IMG/VR virus record: IMGVR_UViG_3300046001_009672
Location: 1 to 39,952 of that record
Length of the DNA stretch: 39,952 bases
Reading direction: 5' to 3' (one strand)
Origin: a virus
Part shown: positions 7,025-13,144 of the stretch, piece after piece
Layout of the letters: each line of letters starts with the position of its first letter
How positions within the stretch are numbered: position 1 is the first letter of the stretch
Made by a program: the position numbers and the translations under genes
The notes under the pieces: generated by a model
Databases searched by the model: none
Seen by the model: the letters and a program-made list of their open reading frames with translations, nothing else
What the model was told of the DNA's origin: nothing

Positions 7025-7336
7025 TTATAAATATTTATATGATTCAGCTAATGTTTGTTTGAATTTAGGTTTTACATTGTGGATATGCTGTACCCCCACC
7101 CCATATATTTCCTTAGCCTTAATATTAGTTCCAAAATAGAAAATAGGGCCGTTGTAATCAGCATAAATAGGAGTACCTTTATTCCACGTTACTATTCGTC
7201 TTTTACCATTAAAACTCCTAAATTCACGCTGAGTGAGTTGATACCAAGGCCCATCGTCTTTGTATTGCCCCTGAACACATTTTGCTGTGTCAAAGTCATA
7301 AGTAAGTTTTTCTAAATTACCACGTTTCTCCGCCAT
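7025..7336 (-). CDS. Unrecognised 103-aa basic protein
   Basis: A 103-residue basic protein with alternating strands, for example FRSFNGKRRIVTWNKGTPIY and a YGVGVQHIHNVKP stretch. There are no cysteine clusters or membrane spans. It overlaps the upstream 92-residue gene by 20 nt and ends 3 nt before the glycosyltransferase start. Function unknown. Confidence 0.78.
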   Translation of the reverse strand: MAEKRGNLEKLTYDFDTAKCVQGQYKDDGPWYQLTQREFRSFNGKRRIVTWNKGTPIYADYNGPIFYFGTNIKAKEIYGVGVQHIHNVKPKFKQTLAESYKYL

Positions 7337-7595
7337 CGTCTTCTATATCTTCAAATTCAAAACCCTCAATATCAGCACCTTCAAGTAGTCCGTGGTTTTC
7401 AAGTTCAAACCAGTACCTGTCTTTCCAAAGATTGACATCTACTTTATCAATAATTTTAATTCCTTCGATTGAGACATTTGCTAAACGAGCAATACCCCAA
7501 TTGAGCAGTTCTTCTGCTTCTTTAATTCTACCTTCTTTGAGATACAACCTAATCTTTTTGTAGTTAGTTGTAATTGGGTGTTTTTTCTTTTTCAT
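7317..7595 (-). CDS. Unrecognised 92-aa protein
   Basis: A basic N-terminus (MKKKKHPITTNYKKIR), a helical middle with KEAEELLNWGIARLANV, and a strongly acidic C-terminus (EFEDIEDDGGETW). The ATG follows the motif AAAATAAAAGTT. The charge split is the only notable feature; no family recognised. Confidence 0.77.
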   Translation of the reverse strand: MKKKKHPITTNYKKIRLYLKEGRIKEAEELLNWGIARLANVSIEGIKIIDKVDVNLWKDRYWFELENHGLLEGADIEGFEFEDIEDDGGETW

Positions 7596-7610
7596 AACTT
7601 TTATTTTAGT

Positions 7611-7808
7611 TTATAGTGTGCCTAGCTCTTTTTTCTCTTCCATCAAGTATTCTACTTGTTCCATTGGAGCAGAAAGCATTAATTGACGTAACATTTGCCA
7701 CTCCATACCAATTTCTTTTAGTATGAGTTCCATTGTTTCACCATCTACATTTTGTAGCATTTCAACGGCTGCGTTTACATTGTACGCGTGAGTTTGATAA
7801 TCTGTCAT
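7611..7808 (-). CDS. Unrecognised 65-aa helical protein
   Basis: A 65-residue, Met- and Glu-rich, almost certainly all-helical protein (AAVEMLQNVDGETMELILKE and following). It has the start motif AAAAATAAAAATT before ATG. No function can be proposed. Confidence 0.75.
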   Translation of the reverse strand: MTDYQTHAYNVNAAVEMLQNVDGETMELILKEIGMEWQMLRQLMLSAPMEQVEYLMEEKKELGTL

Positions 7809-7831
7809 AATTTTTATTTTTATTTTTTTGG

Positions 7832-8002
7832 TTAAATTTGAAAGCCTAATACCGATAATGTATTACCAATTTCGTCCATTAAACACATTTCTTTATTTGG
7901 GGTATCTCCTTCTGAATCACTGCATACATCAGCACGATCTTCCATGTATTCATATAGTTTTACTAATAAGTCAACTAATTCATTTTTTTGGTGCTCTGTC
8001 AT
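7832..8002 (-). CDS. Unrecognised 56-aa acidic protein
   Basis: A 56-residue reading frame starting with ATG at 8000-8002 and ending TAA at 7832-7834. The complete start motif AAAAATAAAAGTT precedes it, which is the main support. It is acidic and helical at the N-terminus (QKNELVDLLVKLYEYMEDRA). Function unknown. Confidence 0.72.
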   Translation of the reverse strand: MTEHQKNELVDLLVKLYEYMEDRADVCSDSEGDTPNKEMCLMDEIGNTLSVLGFQI

Positions 8003-8022
8003 AACTTTTATTTTTATTTGGT

Positions 8023-8310
8023 TTATACTAAGTTTAATTGACGTGCTCTACAATAACTTACCATCTTCCCATTAATAGGATTCAAGTATTTCTTTTGTGA
8101 CTTTGGCATTTTATCTTCTAATACCTTAGCTATACTTTGACTTGGTTCAAATTCTACAGATACAGGACCACTCTTACGAATATCTAAATCGTAATACCAA
8201 GTATCCATACTACCATCTTCATTAGTGTAAACACGAGTGAATTTGGTTGCGTTGACAAGCATTACTGCTTCTTCGCTTTTAACTAATTTTGGTCTTCCCC
8301 TTTGTGCCAT
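8023..8310 (-). CDS. Unrecognised 95-aa protein with AT-hook-like N-terminus
   Basis: The N-terminus AQRGRPKLVK contains GRP flanked by basic residues, the core of an AT-hook, so weak minor-groove binding is possible. The remainder is a strand-rich domain (TRVYTNEDGSMDTWYYDLDI) with a basic end. It overlaps the upstream gene by 28 nt. A DNA-binding role is inference only. Confidence 0.78.
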   Translation of the reverse strand: MAQRGRPKLVKSEEAVMLVNATKFTRVYTNEDGSMDTWYYDLDIRKSGPVSVEFEPSQSIAKVLEDKMPKSQKKYLNPINGKMVSYCRARQLNLV

Positions 8311-8438
8311 AACTTTGATTTAGTTTGTTTACGTGAATATTTAGTTTTATCGCCGTGATTTCTTTGAATCATCTTACGTCGTATCAAAGCCGCCATATGA
8401 CCTTCTTCTTTACTGCGTCTATCGTTTCTATCAATCAT
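8283..8438 (-). CDS. Small basic protein (51 aa)
   Basis: A 51-residue, very basic protein (IDRNDRRSKEEGHMAALIRR at the start, KYSRKQTKSK further on), so probably nucleic-acid associated. The frame is open up to 8480, but the promoter -7 box at 8447-8455 lies inside that extension, so I chose the ATG at 8436-8438. Function unknown. Confidence 0.62.
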   Translation of the reverse strand: MIDRNDRRSKEEGHMAALIRRKMIQRNHGDKTKYSRKQTKSKLWHKGEDQN

Positions 8439-8446
8439 AACAATGT

Positions 8447-8490
8447 AAATATACGAACAAGCCAAATGATTTCCAAACAAGGCATATGAC
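8447..8490 (-). promoter_or_regulatory. Promoter with upstream GTCATA element
   Basis: GTTTGG (8473-8478), 17 bases, then CGTATATTT (8447-8455) on the minus strand, with GTCATA (8485-8490) seven bases upstream of TTTGG. A second GTCATA lies at 8496-8501. A 14-bp stretch around it (8493-8506) is identical to 5917-5930. The palindrome array at 8506-8600 lies right behind. Confidence 0.68.
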
Positions 8491-8505
8491 GCTTATATGA
8501 CGTTT

Positions 8506-8600
8506 TAGCGCGTTGATCATCAACGCTCTAACGATTTATGTAACGCGTTGATAATTAACGCACTATAAAATCATGTAGAGCATTAGTAATTAACGCGCTA
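8506..8600. repeat. Array of three 25-bp palindromes at 35-bp period
   Basis: Three related units occupy 8506-8530, 8541-8565 and 8576-8600, so starts are exactly 35 bp apart. Each is an imperfect palindrome of the form TAG-N-GCGTT ... AACGC-N-CTA. In the first unit the arms are 12 bp with one mismatch around a single central base. The 10-bp spacers both end in ATG. The array begins five bases past the stop of the SWIM gene and ends at the promoter region of the 51-residue gene. Candidate roles are a set of operators, an origin or partition site, or RNA hairpins. Confidence 0.85.
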
Positions 8601-8604
8601 TATA

Positions 8605-9042
8605 TTACAAACCTAATTTCTTTTCTATTTCAAAAATGTGCTTACATTTTCGAATTTTTGATCTCCACACACCAGGACAATTACAACTCAATTTCGAACC
8701 ATTTTGGCGTACAATATACTGCATATCAGGATTACTTTCAGATTGAAATTTCCATACATTTGACTGCGCAGGAACAGGTGCTTCTACTTGAGGTTTAACC
8801 CATTCTATATCGTTCAATGTAGTTTCAGGTAATACCTCTTGCCACGATGGTATGATATATTTTTTACCATTAAGTGTTACTAAAGCAGGAGATATACTTC
8901 CTGTGTATTCATATTTGAATACTCGCGAGCCAACTATTGGACCATAATTAGAGCCGTGAGTAAACGGCTTACCATCAGGAACGTGTATAATTCGGTTTCT
9001 GAGTGTGCCGTACTTGTTTAAGTTGGTAAATATTCTAAGCAT
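8605..9042 (-). CDS. SWIM-type zinc-finger protein
   Basis: A 145-residue protein with a C-terminal SWIM finger: Cys120-x-Cys122, ten residues, then Cys133-x-His135. SWIM domains bind DNA or proteins and occur in recombination and helicase-linked factors. The N-terminal ~90 residues form an unassigned strand-rich domain with a Pro/Ala linker near 84-93. It is the first gene after its own promoter. A regulatory or DNA-binding job is likely, and it is a reasonable candidate to act on the palindromes just behind it, but that is inference. Confidence 0.82.
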   Translation of the reverse strand: MLRIFTNLNKYGTLRNRIIHVPDGKPFTHGSNYGPIVGSRVFKYEYTGSISPALVTLNGKKYIIPSWQEVLPETTLNDIEWVKPQVEAPVPAQSNVWKFQSESNPDMQYIVRQNGSKLSCNCPGVWRSKIRKCKHIFEIEKKLGL

Positions 9043-9059
9043 AACCTTTTAATTTGCCT

Positions 9060-9103
9060 AAATATACATTGTAGAATGTCATAAGCCAAATCATTGTTAT
9101 GAC
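9060..9103 (-). promoter_or_regulatory. Promoter with upstream GTCATA element for the SWIM gene
   Basis: ATTTGG (9086-9091), 17 bases, TGTATATTT (9060-9068) on the minus strand; GTCATA (9098-9103) again sits seven bases upstream of TTTGG. Confidence 0.72.
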
Positions 9104-9118
9104 TTAGTTATTACTTTT

Positions 9119-9946
9119 TTATTTCCATCTATCATATGTTTTACATATTTCCTTTGCATTATCTGTACCACAAAAATGATAAATATAAGGGTGCATATGA
9201 CCTCTAAATATATTATCAGCCCAATTAGGAGGATAATCAGAAGTTGATTCCCAATCAATTAATTCCCCAGTATTTGGATCAAAATGGTCTAATACCCATC
9301 CATTTTTTCCTGCTATATCAGGCATTATCCAATTCCATTTATCATTTAAAATTTTAATGTTTAGATAATGAGAGAAAAATACATTGGAGAGATTTTGATC
9401 GCCAAGGTTTGATTCTAAAGCATCTAAAATTTCAGAGTTTTGTTCTATAATGCTTAAAAAAGATATAAGTTTATCTTTGATTTTTGGAGGAGAACAAACA
9501 ATAACTCCATTATTTAAATAACGCTGAGAGTATTTATTTGGGTCAAATTGTAGAGTATTAGAAATACATTCAAAATTAAAATTATTAATTATATTTTTTA
9601 CAATAGTTTCTTTTATCCAATCATTATTAAATCTATTAGGATTTCCATCTAAAACCCCTGCCAATTCAAAATCTTCTAGTTCATTAAAGATATTAAGAGA
9701 CTGGTTATTTACTATTATATCACTATCTAAAATTAGGATTTTATCATAAGTAGAAAATTTTTCTATAACTTTAAACCGGGTAAAAAATAATTTGCTACTA
9801 ATATTGCGTCCCTTATTCTCTAAATGATTTATTTCAATGAAGTCCGAGTTCCATTTTTTTGCAATGGCTCTTATTGATTCAATCGAATTTTTATTTTCTT
9901 CAGGATTAGGGTAGGCATTTAGAACTATTATACAATTTTGGTTCAT
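9119..9946 (-). CDS. GT-A type glycosyltransferase (GT8-like)
   Basis: A 275-residue protein whose N-terminal half shows a GT-A layout: strand IIVLNAYPN, helix, then KILILDSDIIVN with the metal-binding DSD at 74-76. The hydrophobic strand before DSD and the following NNGVIVCSPP segment resemble GT8-like or related retaining transferases. Donor and acceptor are unknown. It overlaps the 63-residue gene upstream by 4 nt. Confidence 0.8.
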   Translation of the reverse strand: MNQNCIIVLNAYPNPEENKNSIESIRAIAKKWNSDFIEINHLENKGRNISSKLFFTRFKVIEKFSTYDKILILDSDIIVNNQSLNIFNELEDFELAGVLDGNPNRFNNDWIKETIVKNIINNFNFECISNTLQFDPNKYSQRYLNNGVIVCSPPKIKDKLISFLSIIEQNSEILDALESNLGDQNLSNVFFSHYLNIKILNDKWNWIMPDIAGKNGWVLDHFDPNTGELIDWESTSDYPPNWADNIFRGHMHPYIYHFCGTDNAKEICKTYDRWK

Positions 9947-10134
9947 TTGTTTTTACGCGACTTTACACCATAATTTACTAACAATTCTTCCTCTGTTACC
10001 ATATTTTTGATAGCAAATTGTTCGTTTTGTTGTGGCTTTCTACGTTTACCCCAGCCATATCTACTTGTTTTGTGTAACTCCTTAATGTAATCTTTTAAGC
10101 AAGCTAACCTTTGCATGTTTGATGTTTTACTCAT
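9943..10134 (-). CDS. Unrecognised 63-aa basic protein
   Basis: A 63-residue basic protein, with RYGWGKRRKPQQNEQF near the middle and a C-terminal VKSRKNK. It has an A-rich leader before ATG. It is probably nucleic-acid associated by charge alone; no family recognised. Confidence 0.72.
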   Translation of the reverse strand: MSKTSNMQRLACLKDYIKELHKTSRYGWGKRRKPQQNEQFAIKNMVTEEELLVNYGVKSRKNK

Positions 10135-10145
10135 AATTTTGTTAT

Positions 10146-10295
10146 TTAATGACCTTGCCCAACATAGGGCTTTACATAATTTTTATTTTGTTTAGAACTT
10201 GATGTTTTTGTTTTTGCGTGTACTCCTTTGCGTCTGACTTTTTTCTTTTCTTTATAGGTGAGACTGGATGCTGCTGTTTTTACTTTTGCTGCCAT
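10146..10295 (-). CDS. Small very basic protein (49 aa)
   Basis: A 49-residue reading frame starting ATG at 10293-10295, with TAA at 10146-10148. It is dominated by Lys/Arg (KEKKKVRRKGVHAKTKTSS) and ends KPYVGQGH. From memory, a similar GVHAKTKTSK...KPYxGQG protein occurs in T4-like phages of marine bacteria, but I cannot confirm that here. Its start codon overlaps the TAA of the upstream gene (TAATG). It is a likely nucleic-acid or ribosome-associated factor; function unknown. Confidence 0.72.
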   Translation of the reverse strand: MAAKVKTAASSLTYKEKKKVRRKGVHAKTKTSSSKQNKNYVKPYVGQGH

Positions 10296-10600
10296 TAGTT
10301 ATCTTTTAATTTTAATTGGTTGATAGCGTTTACGATTCTTTGACAATCCTCATATTGTTCTTCTTGAACATAATGGGGTAAATTTTCTTCTAAAGTTAAA
10401 GCAAAGAATTTCGTATCAACTGTTATATCAAAAGTGGTATTTTCCTCTTCACAATTTACAGTGAGAACATGAATATTTTTCTTTTTAGTATCTATATTAT
10501 TAAGTATAGACTCAACTATTGCTTTAGGTATTCTAAAGTCTTTTTGTTCTACAAGTTCTAAAAAATCATCTTGTGTAGCAACATTTAATTCAGGAGTCAT
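10295..10600 (-). CDS. Unrecognised 101-aa protein
   Basis: A 101-residue protein with an N-terminal helix (TQDDFLELVEQKDFRIPKAI) and strands (KNIHVLTVNCEEENTTFDIT). No motif recognised. It starts one base after the stop of the 51-residue gene and its stop overlaps the next start, so all three are probably translated together. Confidence 0.78.
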   Translation of the reverse strand: MTPELNVATQDDFLELVEQKDFRIPKAIVESILNNIDTKKKNIHVLTVNCEEENTTFDITVDTKFFALTLEENLPHYVQEEQYEDCQRIVNAINQLKLKDN

Positions 10601-10601
10601 T

Positions 10602-10757
10602 TTAAAATAGATTTAAAAATTTATTATTCATTTCTTTTGACCTTAATTTACGAAACTTTTCTTCATTTTCCAACATTTTTGTTGCTAATGAATCTAAGTG
10701 TTTACTTTTTTGAACACCATAATCTTTAACAATAGAATCGTGTTTTTTATGTTTCAT
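10602..10757 (-). CDS. Small helical basic protein (51 aa)
   Basis: A 51-residue frame with ATG at 10755-10757 and TAA at 10602-10604. It is Lys-rich and helical (KHLDSLATKMLENEEKFRKL). Support comes from its fit between neighbours (TAA, one base, then ATG of the next gene). Function unknown. Confidence 0.65.
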   Translation of the reverse strand: MKHKKHDSIVKDYGVQKSKHLDSLATKMLENEEKFRKLRSKEMNNKFLNLF

Positions 10758-10769
10758 GGTTATAAATAT

Positions 10770-11441
10770 TTATCTTCTTGAAACAAGCGAATATGGATCA
10801 TCATCTGTTTTATCTTCATACAAACCTAATTCTCTTAAGCGCCTAACATGATATTCATCTAACTCAAAGTTTACATTATCAGACGTTTTATACATTTTAG
10901 TACCCGTTTCAATTTGCTTTTCATCGCGGTCGTTGAATATCTCACCTACATATAAGTAATAACAGTTATAACACAGCATTTGCAAATTATCTAAATGATA
11001 GTAGTTATGGTCCCCATTCTTAAAATGCAAAAATAGAGGCATTTTATAATCTGTTACTCTCCGTTCGTGAAAACCACAATTATAGCATTTTTCTTCCAAA
11101 TAATTTTGTTCTATTAACCGGCGTTTTATTTTTTGAGGATCAAAATTAGTAGCGTTAATTCTACCTTCTACTATACCTTGAAGAGATGGTTCTGCTTTTC
11201 TGTTTGGATGAGAAGTTAAATGCTTTGGAATACCTTTACCACATTGATTTTTATGCAACTCAAATAATGTTTTACCTGTGGCTTCATCCACATAGTGTTT
11301 CATCCACATTTTAACGTGCGGATAAGAACAATGCAAATAACGAGTCATAGCCTTCACCGACTTAGTTTTTTCCATAGCAGAAAGTAATACTTCCTTGGCA
11401 AGTGGGCGAGGCGGTGCTCCTTTTCTTTTATTCGTACTCAC
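10770..11441 (-). CDS. HNH-type zinc-binding nuclease-like protein
   Basis: A 223-residue protein. Residues 1-60 look like a helix-turn-helix region (AMTRYLHCSYPHVKMWMKHY). Residues 115-165 carry a treble-clef zinc site, Cys119-x2-Cys122 and Cys157-x2-Cys160, framing HFKNGD (139-144) and HLDNLQMLCYNC, the HNH-endonuclease signature. Such proteins may be homing nucleases, packaging helpers or DNA-binding regulators. The 14-nt overlap with the upstream zinc-ribbon gene suggests coupling. Fold call is good; cutting activity is unproven. Confidence 0.82.
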   Translation of the reverse strand: MSTNKRKGAPPRPLAKEVLLSAMEKTKSVKAMTRYLHCSYPHVKMWMKHYVDEATGKTLFELHKNQCGKGIPKHLTSHPNRKAEPSLQGIVEGRINATNFDPQKIKRRLIEQNYLEEKCYNCGFHERRVTDYKMPLFLHFKNGDHNYYHLDNLQMLCYNCYYLYVGEIFNDRDEKQIETGTKMYKTSDNVNFELDEYHVRRLRELGLYEDKTDDDPYSLVSRR

Positions 11442-11772
11442 TATCGTTTAAATTAACTTCATGAAATCCATCAGGCAAATTAGGCAAAGTTTCATCCTCA
11501 GCAACTGCATCAGAATCGTCAGAATCAAAATATAGTTTTTCTAATTGGACTGGTTGTTTGCTTATTTGGTCTTCTGCTTCTTTCAAGCGTCTATATTCAT
11601 CTGCTTCTAGGATTATTGTTTCTACATAAGTATGATCTCCTTCTCCTCGCATTACATTTATAGCTCCTTTTTTTTCTGAGCCTGAGCAGTTGACACAAGT
11701 TTGGGTTTTAGGGAGTATTTCTACTCGTTTAGGATGAATTTGTTCACCACAACCTTTACAATACTTAATCAT
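11428..11772 (-). CDS. Zinc-ribbon protein (114 aa)
   Basis: Residues 5-29 form a four-cysteine zinc ribbon (Cys5-x2-Cys8 and Cys26-x2-Cys29). The remainder contains a helical segment (EADEYRRLKEAEDQISKQ) and a strongly acidic tail rich in Asp/Glu. It resembles small phage zinc-finger proteins and could bind nucleic acid or RNA polymerase. No specific family. It overlaps both neighbours (8 and 14 nt). Confidence 0.8.
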   Translation of the reverse strand: MIKYCKGCGEQIHPKRVEILPKTQTCVNCSGSEKKGAINVMRGEGDHTYVETIILEADEYRRLKEAEDQISKQPVQLEKLYFDSDDSDAVAEDETLPNLPDGFHEVNLNDSEYE

Positions 11773-12169
11773 TTTCTTTTTTATTTATTTTGTTTTTTAT
11801 TTTTTGAATTACATCCCAAAATTCTTCAGGATTTTTTATCATTATTTTTTCACCTTCATCTTCTTCATCTTCGGATAAGACTAAAGGATAGATTTCTCCG
11901 TCTTCATCTACTCGGTTAAATAAGTACCATTCAACTAGTCCAGCCGTCCATTCTCCAAAATGAAGACCAAATAAAAGTTCAATTACATCTAAATATGGTT
12001 CCTCTATATTTTCAATATCAAATCCTAATTCCAAGAAATTATTTCCTCTTTCTACACAAAATTCTAATATATTAATAGACTTGATAAAAATACTTTTTTC
12101 TAATAGATCTTTATCTTTAGGAGAGACTCTAATTTTTAGTTTACTACCAAATTTTTTAATATCATCCAT
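11765..12169 (-). CDS. Unrecognised 134-aa acidic protein
   Basis: A 134-residue protein with a very acidic stretch (LSEDEEDEGEKI) and a Lys/Asn-rich tail. The middle reads LFGLHFGEWTAGLVEWYLFN, which may be a small hydrophobic core. No family recognised. Its ATG overlaps the TAA of the upstream 52-residue gene. Confidence 0.78.
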   Translation of the reverse strand: MDDIKKFGSKLKIRVSPKDKDLLEKSIFIKSINILEFCVERGNNFLELGFDIENIEEPYLDVIELLFGLHFGEWTAGLVEWYLFNRVDEDGEIYPLVLSEDEEDEGEKIMIKNPEEFWDVIQKIKNKINKKEND

Positions 12170-12327
12170 TAAATTATTTTTTTAATCCCAAAAAGTTTTA
12201 AAAACTCTTTAAGAGAAAGTTGTTTACGCTCAGCAAAATGTTTTGCTGCTTGTAATCTTGAAGTTGATATTGTGCGAGAGATAGCTTCTCGTGTTTTATC
12301 GTTTTTGTGGTAAAATCCAAATAGCAT
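12169..12327 (-). CDS. Small helical protein (52 aa)
   Basis: A 52-residue frame from ATG 12325-12327 to TAA 12169-12171. The sequence ISRTISTSRLQAAKHFAERK then QLSLKEFLKLFGIKK recalls short phage proteins in which a residue run EAxxxFAxxKxLSxxxFLxLF recurs, but I cannot name the family. Function unknown. Confidence 0.66.
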   Translation of the reverse strand: MLFGFYHKNDKTREAISRTISTSRLQAAKHFAERKQLSLKEFLKLFGIKKII

Positions 12328-12347
12328 AATTATAAATACATTAGTGT

Positions 12348-13142
12348 TTAGTTTTGCATATTATTCTTGTAATTATTTATTATATTCATTTCTTTATAAT
12401 TTTTATACTCTAAATATTTTACATACTCTACTAACAAGTTAATACAATGATACAGCTCGGCTGAGTTTGTATGATGATCTCTTAAAGAATGGTTATCATG
12501 AACTGTTTCTAGTTTATCTTTATATAGTTGATCATCTAAAGGAATATGATTAATTGTTACATCATTTAGATATTCTTTGAAAGATATATTCCATGGATCA
12601 AGCTGAATTTTGTCACATATAGTAGTAAACCATGTATCTATATTGTTGTGGGGGCACAAATATCCCCATATGTTTACTATTTTTTTAGGAAAAATAGGAA
12701 AAGCTTCTTGATAATCATGTACGCACCCGTTTGGTTCTGGTGCCCATTTTGTTTTAGGGTAATAGATTTTAAATTCTTTCAATTTATCTTCTAATATCCT
12801 ATTCCAGTCTTTTGTGGCTATAAGAGTATCATCATTGATCCCAAAAACATACTTACCTTTAGCAATATGGATTAAATCCTCATTAAAATCTACTAAATTA
12901 TACCATCCTTTTAATCTAGAATTAACTACAAAAGTAATATTTTCGAAGTCATTATTTATATTTTTAATGTATTCTATGCTTTCGCTATCATCAAAATCTA
13001 ATTTAACTAAAATTTCAAAATTAGATAAGCCAGGATCAGCTAAAGATAAAAGAGAATCTATAGTAGATTTTAAATTTTTAAGTCTCTTTCTACTAGGAAG
13101 AAAAATAGAGATAGTATAGTATTTTTGAATTCTTTTATTCAT
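12348..13142 (-). CDS. Family 2 glycosyltransferase
   Basis: A 264-residue GT-A protein: ISIFLPSRKRLKNLKSTIDS at the N-terminus, FEILVKLDFDDSES at 42-55, and the metal-site variant NDD at 103-105 (FGINDDT). A His-rich region (HDNHSLRDHHTNSAE) follows near 215-230. The same PSR-type N-terminus occurs in the protein encoded at 20105-20920. It is the last gene of the glycan cluster in transcription order. Sugar and acceptor unknown. Confidence 0.86.
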   Translation of the reverse strand: MNKRIQKYYTISIFLPSRKRLKNLKSTIDSLLSLADPGLSNFEILVKLDFDDSESIEYIKNINNDFENITFVVNSRLKGWYNLVDFNEDLIHIAKGKYVFGINDDTLIATKDWNRILEDKLKEFKIYYPKTKWAPEPNGCVHDYQEAFPIFPKKIVNIWGYLCPHNNIDTWFTTICDKIQLDPWNISFKEYLNDVTINHIPLDDQLYKDKLETVHDNHSLRDHHTNSAELYHCINLLVEYVKYLEYKNYKEMNIINNYKNNMQN

Positions 13143-13144
13143 AT

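Noticed and set aside
7027-7039. T4 late promoter TATAAATA just upstream of the glycosyltransferase at 7021
   Set aside because: The octamer occurs inside the coding end of the preceding gene, in AT-rich sequence, and no other clear copies support a late-promoter set.
8328-8343. Additional promoter upstream of the 95-residue gene (TATTCACGTAAA shared with 3521-3533)
   Set aside because: No TTTGG at 17 bases upstream, and the site lies inside the coding region of the 51-residue gene.
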